From contig LR990051.1 in NCBI GenBank assembly GCA_905147135.1, positions 3,992,463 through 4,056,462 of the forward strand: a DNA stretch of 64,000 nt, written 5' to 3'. A program made the translations under genes and the position numbers. Below the pieces are notes generated by a model. The model saw only the letters and a program-made list of their open reading frames with translations, was not told the origin of the DNA and did no database searches. Numbering within the stretch: the stretch's first letter is position 1; every line of letters starts with the position of its first letter. The DNA comes from Blastobasis lacticolella (taxonomy: Eukaryota; Arthropoda; Insecta; Lepidoptera; Blastobasidae). Positions 35,041 through 46,744 of this stretch are shown piece after piece.

Positions 35041-36514
35041 CCACACCATATTTTTTCATCTGGCTTTAAAAATACCCCAAAACAACTTAAACACCTAAAA
35101 TTTCAGCATACAAATCGCGACACAACCCCCCGTAACCCCAACACCGAACTACCCAGCACTGTGATTACGCTCGCTATTAACCCATCGGTCGCTACAACGT
35201 TTAATTCAATTAACGCTCAGCGTACACCTTCCTTTTCACTTCCATGGGAGGTCCCTATATCTGTCCCTGTCCCTCGGTAATCTAAGGCGGTTTTGCGGTG
35301 ACCCAAAGCAGTTAACATGCTAGCCGTTGTTTGGGAGATTTGCTCGCCGCAAGAATATATAGTTGTCGGCTTAGTACATTTGGTTGGCCATGCCGCCGTA
35401 ATCTATTGCTGAGACGTAGTTGGTGTTTAATTATGTGAATGAAAGGTTTTCCTATTGTTTATTCTACTTTGCAAGAAACAAGTATCATTGTTGGTTTATA
35501 CTCAGTATATTTAGGTAGGTTTATAAGCAGTAGTGCTTTTCGAAGTATGTCTGTGACAGTTTTCTTGCAATATTTCAGAACAATAATAAAACAAATAAAC
35601 CAACAGTTGTTTTGAAGGAATATGTGGATTGAGCTTATATTTGGTTCCTCAACGTTGAACACTTTTTGTATTACCCGTTTCTTTTTCATAGAATATTTAG
35701 ATATATCGTATAGCAAGTAACACTCGTTTATCATCACTTGAGCATCAAAGCTTTTGCAATATTTTAAGCTCGGCTAGCCTAGCTCCAAATTCTTTAAGCT
35801 CATTTAACAGGAGCACGCACCATACAAACAATCATAAGTCATATTTTCATTATAACGCTATCAAAGCCAAAATTTCATTGGCTTAACCTTGCCATAATCT
35901 CGTCGTTTGGCAGACCAAAGCCAGACTAACCCGGCCAGACTTATTTTTAAATGTCATGTCTCAGATTTAACATGAATGCAATGCAATGCTATTGCAAACT
36001 ACATTTTAGAGCCATAATCTACAAAATTGATCTCAAATCCGTTGAACATTAAAGTTGAAGCATGAATTACGCTGTCAACTATAAATACACGTATTAAATT
36101 GATCCTGGCCACGTCAACGGACACCGTTTTGTACACTGCGCTGTAATTTCCCTAAGCCAATGGCGTTGGGCAAGATTTATAGAGGCAATAGTGACCAATA
36201 TGGCGTCAGGCGATTTATCAGGTGCGGACTAAATTAAAGGGCTAACTGGTCTCTGACTGCTTTTATATTTGAGTGGAATTACTGGCTGGAGGGAGTCACG
36301 AAGGAGAGTGGAAGTGGAAGTTGGAGAAATGTTGTTTGGTGCTTTTGTTTTAGCTTCCATTTTTGAATTGGAGGTGGTCTGGTACGAGCAATAAGCTAAT
36401 AAAAGTAAAAACGGTTATTGTAAAAAAGATCAACTATTATTGAAGTTTTCACATGTATTATTTTTACCCCACCAAAAACATTTCATTTAAAATTAGTTTG
36501 CCTAGCCTCGTAAA
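35041..36514. other. Unique sequence, no gene recognised
   Basis: Small minus-strand ORF of 92 codons at 35737-35459, not recognised. Confidence 0.4.
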
Positions 36515-36610
36515 CTCTTAACGGCTTCACCGTGAAAAAGTTATCAGATCTCATAATGAGCCAAGCTCCTAACTCGACAAACCCTTAATTTTGGTCAGAA
36601 ATTATAGTTT
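36515..36610. repeat. Dispersed repeat X, copy 1
   Basis: Matches 53475-53575: aactcttaacggcttcaccg, tgaaaaagttatcagatctc, ataatgagccaagctc, ttggtcag. Two copies in the window; class unknown. Confidence 0.55.
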
Positions 36611-36611
36611 T

Positions 36612-36725
36612 TATTACACCTCTAAGGTGGCAGACAAGCTTGCAAAACCAGGGGTACCAATTTCACCCCTTTCTTGAAGAACTCCATGTGGTACTGTCCA
36701 GGGCTCATTCATTCCATAGAGTGAA
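36612..36725 (-). pseudogene. LINE 3' end fragment (LPEEVFP family)
   Basis: The minus strand carries ctctatggaatgaatgagcc, then agtaccacatggagttcttc, aagaaagg, and aagcttgtctgccacctta. It aligns with 17278-17470 with a large internal deletion and frameshifts. Confidence 0.5.
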
Positions 36726-39070
36726 GATTTCTTAATTTACTTTACATTTGTGTGCAAATTCTAGACTGCATACCAAATTTCTGCTTCCTAGGACTTCATG
36801 GCTGGTCTAAATGTAATTTGAGGTAATATACTGAAAGTTTGAGATTTCTGTTCTAACCTAGACCGAAGATATCAGAGTCTGAAAATTCGACGAAACGGTC
36901 GTGAAAAGGTCGGCGCCTACTACTTTTTGCTTGGCCCCAGATATCCTTTCGCTTTAACGTTTTTAACTCTTTAGTATATAGATAGTACTAAGTACATTTT
37001 TTCCCTATGCTTCTTATATTTTTTACTTTGGTGCTTTATCAGAAACTGTTTTCCTCAACGACCATCGACCACTGACCGACACTGTTTCACATTCATATTT
37101 TGACACCCCAAAATTCGGTCATTGTGAAATAGTGTTTTAGATATTTGAGTTTTAAATATAATGACCTACCCACTTTGCAAAGGTCATAGTAAGCCAAGCT
37201 AGAGCCACAACCAACTAGATTATTTTCATTGTGGTAGCCCATCGACCATCAAATTCAGACTACCACATCTACCCATCACATACCTCACGCACCTTATAAT
37301 ACAACCCCTACATTATTGCGGTCCGCAATTTAGTGGCGAGCACATCCCGGCCGCGGGAATCGGGGACTGAATTACAAGGCAGCGGCATTAGCCCGGAGAT
37401 TTGCCCGGGATTCTAGTGGAAGTTAGTGCTGTCCGGGATTCCAGACCGTAATACGTCCAGCGTTTAACTGGCGAGGCGGGGTTGGCTCCTTAACTTTTTA
37501 TTAAAGTGGCAATTGCGACGTCTCGGCTGTTATAGGTTGATTTTGATCGGGCTCTCCTTTCCGTTTTAGTGTTTTTTTGAATTGTATGTTTGCTATAACT
37601 TTACAATTATTTTTATATGCTTTTTCTATTTCGAAACAAAAGTGGCCCTAGTCTCGAGAGCCGATTGGCATCCAGTAACGTTATTTTATTTATTATGAAT
37701 TTGCATTTACTTATTGCAATAATGTATCAAGAATAATTTAATTATCATCATCCATTAGGTACTTTAATTTGGTTTCAACCTCATTTTATTCTTGCTGGAT
37801 CCTAGTTTTTCTTTACCATATTCCTTTATTTCAATTTTGGTTTAAGCAGCTTTATCCAATTACTTTTGGTAAATAGGCACTGCAGCAATAACAATTTCCC
37901 GAAAATAGCATTCCGTAATAAGTAACACCCAATATATTCTTACATTGCCACCTAAATAGCAAATTCTAATATTGTAAACAACGTGTTTCAGCGACATAAA
38001 AAATTCGGCCAACATTTCACGTCGTCGAGTACTAGTGGAATTGTAAAAAATACACTCCCGGGAAATGGGGTCAGTAAAAATGTGTCTGCAAAACGCAATT
38101 CCCATGTAAATGTTATTGAGGCATCCGTTTAATCCGCCAGCTCGCTGCGGGCGTGTAGCAAGCAGCTTGGACCGGATTAGGGTTGGCAACGCGAAGAATT
38201 GCAACTGTTTCAGGTTACGTCTGGCTTTTAGATTTGTCACATTGACTTGTATTGCATTTGGAGAATTGGTGGTGGATTGGAAGTTGAACGATATGTGCTG
38301 ACATGACTCTAGTAGACTGTTTGTCATTTCCATTCCTTTCAATATAATGGTCTTGTAGTTCATGGCATGTTGTTCTTTGTCACAGAGTATTTTCAATACC
38401 CTGTTGTAAAGAAATCGTGGTCCTTATTGATCCTTGCCAAGAAACAATATTGAATGATCGATCAAAATTACATACCACATATGTGTTTTAAACGTTCTTA
38501 TAGCACCTAGAGCTAGATAACAAGCATAGCCTCACAAATTGTCACTAAGTTCATTTTACATTTACAATTTGAACCAACAATTCCCTTTATAGCAATTCCC
38601 ACAGCTATAACTGTTTGGTTTCCAAAGTAATAAACATAAACTTCAATAACCCTTTAATACCCTACCCGAGGCTTTTTATAGCTCCCGTTTTAACACCCAT
38701 CATCATCCACAGTCATATATCAAAGCCGCCATACACCGCTAAACAAACCATACTTCACTTCGCTCCAAACACACTCTTTAATCCCTGAACCATAAAATGG
38801 CTCAACTACTTCCCAACGCTTTGAAAAACCCACCTATTTGTATGTTAATGATATTAGATAGTTTGGCTTAGCTGCGACCATTTTAGAAGCTAATGCCGTC
38901 GAGGATGAGCAGTAAACGAGGGTTGGGCAAGTTGAATTTATATTTGATATTAATGGCGTTGTAGTTAAAGACGTCTATGTTGAATTTTGGCAAGGCATTT
39001 GAAAGAATAACATTGAAACTAAATTCCATCGCCCACTTTTGAGTTCCTGGCATAACTACACATACTACAG
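36726..39070. other. Unique sequence, GC-rich island at 37310-37560
   Basis: The island reads cgcaatttagtggcgagcac and similar CpG-bearing non-repeat sequence. The largest non-transposon ORF of the window (minus, 38396-37860, 178 codons) lies here, but it has no ATG at its start and no family resemblance. A short hairpin acactgtttcaca/tgtgaaatagtgt is at about 37079-37135. Confidence 0.35.
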
Positions 39071-39080
39071 TAGGAAAAAT

Positions 39081-39276
39081 TGGAGCATCGGTGGCCGACT
39101 GGTTAAGGTATCCGACTCGTAAGCGAGAGGGTTCGAATCCCACTGCGGCCTCATGGCCGCATTATTACATACCAATGGCTCTTTTCTGAGTGTACATTAG
39201 TTGAATGCTAACCGATGCTCTTACGGTGCGAGAAAACATCGATTGAGCGAAAGCACAACTATGACGCCAAGATGAC
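39081..39276 (+). mobile_element. SINE family A, internally deleted
   Basis: The head is well preserved (gcatcggtggccgactggtt, aaggtatccgactcgtaagc, gggttcgaatcccactgc). The body runs to gagaaaacatcg and then jumps to gcacaactatgacgccaaga, so about 140 bp of the middle are missing. Flanks acagtaggaaaa (39067-39078) and atagtaggcaaa (39284-39295) resemble a diverged TSD. Confidence 0.85.
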
Positions 39277-39916
39277 TAGACCTATAGTAGGCAAATCTAG
39301 ACCTACTCATCGTGAGAAATACAAATATTACAATGTACTAATGTATTCTTGTCGTTGATTGCTCAGCTCCGAAGCTTCATCGCGTCCTTTCCAAAAGAGT
39401 GCAGTACAAAGTTGCAAAACATGGTGAACATTTTTAAACACTTCCGTAAGCCAGACCCCCTAACCATGCTCGAAGTGAACCAGCAAAACGAAACTCGTGA
39501 AATTAATTACAGCTGCAACCTTTAAGACTATTACAGAATTAAACGTCGTGTTGAATCCAGTGAACAATGGTAAGTATGCTAACTAGCTGGGCCGTACAAA
39601 CCTCGACGGGGATTCCTAGAGTGAGAGAGAAATAATATTTGTAAGGCCAGAGAAAGGAACAAGCGATAATCTAGAATTAATTGTTTAGCCACAATACGAG
39701 GGGACGAAATCGTTTGGGAATAGAGTTGTTCTTGGTAATGAAGTAATGAAATACTAATTATTTTTTTTAGATTTAGTGTGGTATCTAGCAAAATCGTACC
39801 AACGTACCCCTCCAAATCATACCATGATGATCATAGACGACCATGAAGGTAAAATTGAAGGCCATAGCAGTGAAGTATTATATTTAGAACATTTAACACG
39901 AATTTTTACTGTAACC
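39277..39916. other. No gene recognised
   Basis: Unique sequence immediately upstream of the RTE insertion site. Confidence 0.4.
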
Positions 39917-39928
39917 ATGTATAATGAT

Positions 39929-42900
39929 GTGGTGTGTGGTGCCGCCACTTAAAAGAATAGCACCACCCCATCTCTTCCCGTGGGTGTCGTAAGAGGCGAC
40001 TAAGGGAATAACCCGGAAGATGGGCAGCAGCATCTTTCGGGTACATTTACATCTACTTCACTGCGATCGCCAACCCGCCTGCCAAGCGTGGCGATTATGG
40101 CAACCCCCCCCCTGATGACAAGCACACACAGGCCACGGCCCCCAGTACCCGGCGGCTCCGCTATTCCGGACTATGGTAGCGGTCACGGTAACGGCGGGGC
40201 AGGGGGTGCGAAGAATCACCGGATGCGACCAGGCTACCACAAAGCACGACCACTGGCCCTGGCTACATACAATGTCCAGACACTGCGGACCGACGAAAAG
40301 CTCGTGGAACTGGAGGAAGTGGTAAGCAGATTAAATTGGGATATTATAGGGTTATCTGAAGTCCGAAGAAAGGGGGAGGACTCGATAATCCTAAAGTCCG
40401 GAAATCTGCTTTACTTCCGGGAGGGCGACCAACTGTCCCTAGGTGGTGTCGGGTTCCTCGTCCACAAATCCCTCGTGAACAGCATAGTCAAAATCGAGAG
40501 TGTGTCGTCTAGGGTAGCGTACCTTATACTCAGAATTACCAAGCGGTATTCGATGAAGGTCATACAGGTCTACGCACCGACTTCGACTCACTCCGACGAT
40601 GAAGTGGAGGCTATGTATGAGGATATTTCTACAGCCATGCATACCTCCAAGACACACTATACCGTTGTCATGGGGGATTTCAACGCGAAACTGGGCAAAC
40701 GAGGCGGAGACGAGTTGAGAGTGGGGCAATTTGGAATTGGAAGTCGGAACGCCCGTGGCCAGATGCTGGCCGGCTTTATGGAGAAGGAGGGACTCTTTAT
40801 GATGAACTCATTTTTCAGGAAGCCGGATCATCGCAGATGGACGTGGGTTAGTCCCGATGGTGTCACAAAAAATGAGATTGACTTCATCCTATCTACGAAA
40901 CGGCATATATTCAATGATGTCTCGGTGATCAATAGCGTTAAAATTGGCAGTGATCACCGATTGGTAAGAGGCACATTGAATATTAATCCCCAGCTGGAAA
41001 GATCGAGATTGATGAGGTCCACGCTCCGGCCTATACCCATCCAAATCCAAAACCCCGAGAGCTTTCAACTCGAATTACAAAATCGCTTCGAGTGCCTAGG
41101 AGAGTGCGTCGACGTGGACGACTATAATAACAGGTTCGTGGAAACTGTCTATACGGTTGGGTCAAAGTTTTATAAGGCCTGCCGTACAAACAGAACAAAC
41201 AAAATCTCTGACGGTACCCTCAAACTCATCGAAGAAAGACGCGGAATGACTCTGCAATCCCCTGATGATATCTCTCAATTTAGGCGACTTAATCGACAGA
41301 TCTCCAAGTCTCTGACTCGCGACATACGCCGCTTCAATACTACCAATATTGAGGCGGCGATCGAGCGGAACAAAGGCTCTAAAGTCTTTGCGAGAGATCT
41401 GTCGATTGGACAGAGCCAGTTGACGAGACTGAAAACGGATGACGGCAGAGTTGTTTCGACCAAGTCCGAGGTTTTGAGGGAAGTCGAGAGGTTCTATGGA
41501 CAGTTATACACGACAACACGGGCACCTGTTACCAGTATGGCAAAAGACCCCAGAGCCAAGTTGACCCGACACTACACCGAAGATATTCCGGACATCAGCC
41601 TGTACGAGATTAGTATGGCTCTCAAACAGCTTAAGAACAACAAGGCGCCGGGTGATGATGGAATTACGGCTGAGCTTCTGAAAGCTGGTGGCAAACCTGT
41701 GCTTAAGACCCTTCAGAAGCTGTTCAATTCCGTCATCCTCGAGGGCAAAACGCCGGAAGCATGGCACAGAAGCATAGTCATATTGTTCTTCAAGAAAGGT
41801 GATAAGGCTCTCTTGAAGAACTTCAGACCAATATCGCTGCTGACCCATGTCTATAAGCTGTTTTCGAGAGTCATTACGAATCGTCTCGCACGCAGGTTTG
41901 ATGACTTCCAGCCTCCCGAACAAGCCGGATTCCGAAAAGGTTTTAGTACCATAGACCACATACATACGCTGCGGCAGGTTGTACAGAAGACCGAAGAGTA
42001 TAACCGGCCATTATGCTTGGCGTTTGTGGACTATGAGAAAGCCTTCGATTCGATCGAAACTTGGGCGGTGCTCCAGTCTCTACAGCGGTGCCAAATTGAC
42101 TATCGATATATCGAAGCACTGAAGTGTTTGTACGAAAACGCCACTATGTCAGTTCGTCTCCAGGACAAGACCACAGAACCTATTCAGCTGCAGCGAGGTG
42201 TTAGACAAGGTGATGTCATATCACCGAAGTTGTTCACCGCTGCACTGGAGGATATCTTTAGGCTTCTGGACTGGGACGGACTTGGCATCAATATTAACGG
42301 CGAGTACCTCACACACCTCAGATTTGCTGACGATATCGTAGTCATGGCTGAAACCCTGGAAGACTTGGGCAAAATGCTCGATGACCTCTGTAGTGCCTCT
42401 CAACAAGTAGGTCTTAAAATGAACATGGACAAGACAAAAATTATGTCGAATGTCCATGTTGTGCCTACTCCAGTGACAGTTGGAGGCACTCCACTTGAAG
42501 TTGTTGACGACTATACATACCTAGGACAAATAGTCCGGCTAGGTAGGTCCAATTTCGAGAAAGAGGTCAATCGACGAATCCAACTCGGTTGGGCAGCGTT
42601 CGGGAAACTACGCCACATATTTTCGTCCCAATTACCGCAGTGTCTCAAGACGAAGGTCTTTGACCAATGTGTGTTGCCAGTGATGACTTACGGATCTGAA
42701 ACGTGGCCACTCACTATGGGCCTTATAAGAAAGCTCACTGTTACCCAAAGGGCAATGGAAAGAGCTATGCTCGGAGTTTCTTTGCGCGATCGAGTCAGAA
42801 ATGAGGAGATCCGCAAGCGAACCAAGGTCACCGACATAGCTCTAAGGATTGCCAGACTGAAGTGGCAGTGGGCAGGGCACATAGCTCGAAGAACAGATGG

Positions 42901-43103
42901 CCGATGGGGCAGTAAAGTTCTCGAGTGGCGACCACGTACCGGTAGACGCAGCGTGGGTAGGCCTCCTACAAGGTGGACCGACGACCTGGTAAGGATCGCA
43001 GGTACAAGCTGGATGCGGAAAGCACAGGACCGGTCTTTGTGGAGATCTCTGGGGGAGGCCTATGCCCAGCAGTGGGCGTCTTCTGGCTGATATGATGATG
43101 ATG
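39929..43103 (+). mobile_element. Full-length RTE-clade non-LTR retrotransposon
   Basis: A 3175-bp element with a 170-bp 5' leader, one ORF and a very short 3' end in (atg)n. The 12-bp duplication atgtataatgat is identical at 39917-39928 and 43104-43115, though its first three bases could be tail. Compact size, a single ORF with endonuclease plus reverse transcriptase, and a short tandem-repeat tail in place of poly(A) are RTE traits. The intact ORF and unmutated TSD point to recent insertion. Truncated relatives are at 25321, 55425 and 58699, and deleted relatives at 4423, 24743 and 44344. Confidence 0.93.
40097..43090 (+). CDS. RTE endonuclease-reverse transcriptase
   Basis: A 997-residue protein from the first in-frame ATG at 40097; the frame is open upstream to the TAA at 40001 but has no earlier ATG. 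It copies its RNA into a nicked target in the nucleus. Numbering from 40088, an apurinic-like endonuclease spans about 57-300: N62 in YNVQT, E91 in LSEVRR, YAPT at 162, MGDFNA at 195-200, EIDFI at 263-267 and SDH at 288-290. The reverse transcriptase spans about 505-800: NNKAPGDDG at 517-525, FVDYEKAFD at 646-654, RQGD at 706-709 and catalytic FADD at 746-749. The C-terminal part has AMERAMLGVSLRDRVRN (about 889-905), LKWQWAGHIARR (924-935) and GRPPTRW. All catalytic residues are present and no frame break is seen, so it could be active. The lack of ORF1 is normal for RTE. Confidence 0.95.
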   Translation: MATPPLMTSTHRPRPPVPGGSAIPDYGSGHGNGGAGGAKNHRMRPGYHKARPLALATYNVQTLRTDEKLVELEEVVSRLNWDIIGLSEVRRKGEDSIILKSGNLLYFREGDQLSLGGVGFLVHKSLVNSIVKIESVSSRVAYLILRITKRYSMKVIQVYAPTSTHSDDEVEAMYEDISTAMHTSKTHYTVVMGDFNAKLGKRGGDELRVGQFGIGSRNARGQMLAGFMEKEGLFMMNSFFRKPDHRRWTWVSPDGVTKNEIDFILSTKRHIFNDVSVINSVKIGSDHRLVRGTLNINPQLERSRLMRSTLRPIPIQIQNPESFQLELQNRFECLGECVDVDDYNNRFVETVYTVGSKFYKACRTNRTNKISDGTLKLIEERRGMTLQSPDDISQFRRLNRQISKSLTRDIRRFNTTNIEAAIERNKGSKVFARDLSIGQSQLTRLKTDDGRVVSTKSEVLREVERFYGQLYTTTRAPVTSMAKDPRAKLTRHYTEDIPDISLYEISMALKQLKNNKAPGDDGITAELLKAGGKPVLKTLQKLFNSVILEGKTPEAWHRSIVILFFKKGDKALLKNFRPISLLTHVYKLFSRVITNRLARRFDDFQPPEQAGFRKGFSTIDHIHTLRQVVQKTEEYNRPLCLAFVDYEKAFDSIETWAVLQSLQRCQIDYRYIEALKCLYENATMSVRLQDKTTEPIQLQRGVRQGDVISPKLFTAALEDIFRLLDWDGLGININGEYLTHLRFADDIVVMAETLEDLGKMLDDLCSASQQVGLKMNMDKTKIMSNVHVVPTPVTVGGTPLEVVDDYTYLGQIVRLGRSNFEKEVNRRIQLGWAAFGKLRHIFSSQLPQCLKTKVFDQCVLPVMTYGSETWPLTMGLIRKLTVTQRAMERAMLGVSLRDRVRNEEIRKRTKVTDIALRIARLKWQWAGHIARRTDGRWGSKVLEWRPRTGRRSVGRPPTRWTDDLVRIAGTSWMRKAQDRSLWRSLGEAYAQQWASSG

Positions 43104-43115
43104 ATGTATAATGAT

Positions 43116-44343
43116 CCATGATTATGTATAAGCACACATGACATTTCCATAAACTACATCACATACACAATCTCGCTATAAACGTACCTATCTCCCTAAA
43201 CGATCTATATTGGACCAATCGTATTAAACCAACGCATTTAATGCAATCGCAAAAAAGCAGCTGCGCCGACTCGGCTTCATTTAAAAATCCATGTACGGGA
43301 TATCTGTAAATCGATTCTAACGATTTCAATTTTATCTCGATACTGCCTATCGGATACCTGCTTCCGAATGGTCGCGTTGACGGTGACACTGTTTGAATAT
43401 GAAACAGGATCGACTGCGCTTACTAACACACAGTTCCAATTTGTTACAACATCCAAAGCTTTTGAATCTTTTTCGTAGTAACTTCGTAAATATTTTTGCT
43501 AGTGGAATATGGACTTTTGCGTCTAAACGATAGGGTTGTATTTGGAAGTTCGATGAGAGCCATTAGTGAAGTGCAGTTTAAAGATAGTGTTGGCACAAAG
43601 TCCCATTATCGATAAAGATAAGGCCCTAGGTGGGTATTAGAGCGAAAGGAACTATTAAGATGTTCCGTATGTTCAATGTTAGCAGAGATATCTCTCTCAT
43701 TCTCGCTCCTTTTATCTCTGTAAGACAATCGTGTTCTTTATTAGACCACGCTTGGGATCGGAAATGCTTTACTTTTTAAAGCGAATTGTTAGGATTACTA
43801 TTTTTAAATTTGCAGTATGTTTAGTCCTTGAATAGTGAAGGCAATCTAACGTTTATCTAGTTCTATGTAGTATTTGGTCAGGATGAAAATGATGGTCCCT
43901 TTTTGTTTTCAAAGTTTCAGATAATTATTACTGAAACATACTGAAGTAATTCCATGAATATTGATACCGACAAATTACTAGGTATACCGAAATTCTAACT
44001 ACATTACGTACTGATTTTTATGTCTCCTAATTTTTTTATTTAAATTTGGTATTAGTATAGGATTTAGATATGATATATAACTAGGTAATATTATGTACTA
44101 ACCTAAGTTAGTGATTTTCTAGTTCAGCAAACAGCCGAAAACAAAACTAAAATTTTTCAATATAGAAACATTATGTACGCTTTCCAGCAGCTTAAAGTAT
44201 TCGCGATAATCTGCAGTATCTAATATATTATAGTTTTACATTGGCATACCGAATCACATCGACCTCTGCGTATTTTGTACTTAAATATTGGCTAATCATC
44301 AATGATCATGCGATGGACCATAATTTAAAAAAAAATGACGTAT
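43116..44343. other. Unique sequence, no gene recognised
   Basis: AT-rich. Only short minus ORFs. Confidence 0.4.
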
Positions 44344-44607
44344 CATCATCACATCACAGCCCGTAACAGTCCACTGCCGGTCTTAGCGCCTCTCCCACAA
44401 AAGGGGAGGTTATTGCCATAATCTCCACGCTTGGCAGGCGGGTTGGAGATCTCAGTGTTTAAATATAACAATGGAAAATGCTGCTGCCATTTTCCAGACT
44501 ACGGAGACTCTTGATCTTTCGCCTCGAAAACATTAGTCGCCTTGTACGACACCCACGAGTGTAAGGGGTTGGTGCTATTCTACTCTGCCGGACACCACAC
44601 GGCCAAT
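44344..44607 (-). mobile_element. RTE-derived mini-element, complete, minus strand
   Basis: Reverse copy of the 4423/24743 type, about 264 bp. It runs from the complemented tail (catcatcacatcacagcccg, taacagtccactgccgg) to the complemented head (ggtgctattctactctgccg, gacaccacacggccaa). The hexamer acgtat at 44338-44343 and 44609-44614 is a possible TSD, extendable with a mismatch. Confidence 0.82.
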
Positions 44608-44989
44608 AACGTATATGTAATATATTTTTTTGTAGTCAAACATTTATATGTAAACAGCCGTTCGATCGCCATTCCACTTTGTACTATATGACGATGCAGC
44701 CGAAGATGTGTATACTCTATCTAAGGGTATTTTACGAACAATGTAAAACAGCTGTAGATTGCTATGTAGATAGTTAAAGTAGGTATAGTAAAATGCTCGC
44801 AGTGTGCAATAAGTTACCTGGAAGGCAGGTGAGTCAAATAACGCAGAACGTAAATTCTAGACAACCTAGTTAAGACTGACAGAGGTGAAGGGGTCTGGGC
44901 TAAGTAATAAGAGGGTAAGTATAGTAAAATTGTAGAAAATTTATTGTCAAACTATATTTCTTATGAGTCTTAGTGTATCAACCTCACAC
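44608..44989. other. No gene recognised
   Basis: AT-rich unique sequence. Confidence 0.4.
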
Positions 44990-45175
44990 TCTCCTGGTCT
45001 CCCTGGATGTCAGAGGGATGAAATTCTAGCTCTGGCTTAGTGTGGAGGTCTTTGTAAAGGTTGGAAGAAGCCGATGGATACAAGAAGCATATATATCCGA
45101 TTGGAAGGCGTGGGGAAAGGCCTATGATCAACAGTGAGCGTCTTGCAGCACAGGTGGTGATAATATTTTTTAGTG
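44990..45175 (+). pseudogene. Eroded RTE-type 3' end
   Basis: Ends with gtggggaaaggcctatgatc, aacagtgagcgtcttgcag, caggtggtgataat. This is a decayed version of the GEAYAQQW-stop-GATGAT terminus of RTE elements. The upstream part is barely alignable. Confidence 0.5.
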
Positions 45176-46004
45176 GAGGCCTATGGGTATTTATAGGCAT
45201 CGATCAAGTGTGTTCCCCACCCCACTTTGGGTCATCCGAACAACTTAATAAATATTTTTAGACATCAACACAACTCAAAAGCGGGAAAACACTGTAATAA
45301 CGACAGCTTCCATTTAAAATAAAATATACGCTACACCTCGACACACAAGTTTGTTTAAGGCGTGCAGCTAATTATCTCTTCCACTTTGCACAGGTCGCGA
45401 GCAACTTGCGCCACCGCTCGCTGCCGCGTGCGAGTGCAAGTAAGCGCTAAGAAACGCGCGGAAAGTGTCAGGAAACATTCGCGGCGAGGACTTAGGGCGC
45501 TGGCGCACTGACCGCTTGAATGTTGCGCGGGAAAGCAGGTCGGCGGTGACAACACTGACAACGTGCCATTAAACAAACTTTTTTTTTACATACCTTGCCA
45601 ATCCGACAAAACGCACAGAATTCACACCATGGGTCACTAATTTTACTTCAGTTTTGTAAGCAAATAAGCAGTTAAAACTGTTGCATATCCATCCAACCTA
45701 AAATCCACGACATGCTACTTGCCAGTTGAAAGCAGGTAAGCATGGTGGTTAATAATTAAATATTAATGAATGGTGAACGCTTTACTATATTATGTTGCTC
45801 GATGAGCAACAACGAATGCTCAGTGAGCGCTGCACACAGAATATATTTCTGGGGCTAAGACCCCGAACACTGAATCAAACACTGGGCATTGATTTTCGCT
45901 AGTATATGCCTTTAACACTGGGTGTATTCGTTTACATCCATGAAATATTTATATCAGGCAAAGTTACGATTGGAAAATTTCGAGCTGAGCCTGTAAGACG
46001 CGAC
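45176..46004. other. Unique sequence, GC-rich at 45400-45560
   Basis: CpG-bearing non-repeat patch; no coding block recognised. Confidence 0.35.
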
Positions 46005-46190
46005 CCGGGCGAACGCTTCATCCTTACGTCGCGGATCTTCCAGCTATCCGCACGAGCCGCTTTGGTTCAACCTTTGTAATACGGTTAAGGAATAGAACAC
46101 TTTACCTGCGAATGTGTTCACTGATCATTATAATCTGGACGCCTTCAGGCTGGAGTCAAAAGCTATTCAGGTATGCTTCATCTTCGTCTG
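46005..46190 (+). pseudogene. LINE C-terminal fragment (VFPDHYN family), frameshifted
   Basis: One frame gives RTLHPYVADLPAIRTSRFGS. After frameshifts, a second gives VFTDHYNLDAF. Both match the order of blocks in the fragment at 31615-31830 (HPYVV..RT.RF, then VFPDxY). Dead copy. Confidence 0.6.
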
Positions 46191-46199
46191 CAAAAAAAA

Positions 46200-46305
46200 T
46201 TTGGTCAGGTTCCTCTGTCAACAGGGTCACGTAGGGCAGATGGCAGTCGCTCCACTGTAATTACCTGATCTTGGATCATGATCAAGGTGGACCTCGGGCC
46301 CTAGC
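46200..46305 (+). mobile_element. SINE family A fragment
   Basis: Only the 3' half: ttggtcaggttcctctgtc, gcagatggcagtcgctccac, tgtaattacctgatc, aaggtggacctcgggcccta. Confidence 0.75.
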
Positions 46306-46744
46306 TAGTTTAAAAAGGCAAAAAAATATCGGTGTACGGACAACCTTAGCAGTTATCGCGCCAGCAGATCGCTAGTAGCGCTTGTCTATTCCCCAGATGA
46401 CTGCGAAAGCTCCTCGGCAAGACGGAGCACACCAGATTATCGGCTAACAGTTGGCAATTTGTTGTTAATGAAGTGTTTTACGTGGCGCAAGTTACGTTCG
46501 TGATATCTTGTGCTGAATAGGTTGTGTCTTACGCGTAGTGTACGGGACGTAAATTAAGACACCTTGGTGTAGTATTTCTGGAAAACGAATGGTGTTAGTT
46601 GGTTTTATTATTTAATAGCTTCATTGCTTAGTTTACGTGTTAAGAAATTCACAATTAGTGACCCTAGTTTATGCCCCTTGAACTCTCGTCATAATCATCT
46701 AAGTGGCTAATCCTGGCTGCTGCTGCTCTTTCATAACTACTTGA
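46306..46744. other. No gene recognised
   Basis: Unique. Confidence 0.4.

Noticed and set aside
37860..38396. 178-codon minus-strand ORF, the longest outside the RTE
   Set aside because: It has no ATG at its start, no family resemblance and no coding-like composition; it spans AT-rich and mixed sequence. Treated as chance.
39081..39145. tRNA-like sequence (also 22680-22756, 62830-62904, 33867-33940)
   Set aside because: A- and B-box regions are present but acceptor stems do not pair, and each is followed by a shared SINE body, so they are SINE heads rather than tRNA genes.
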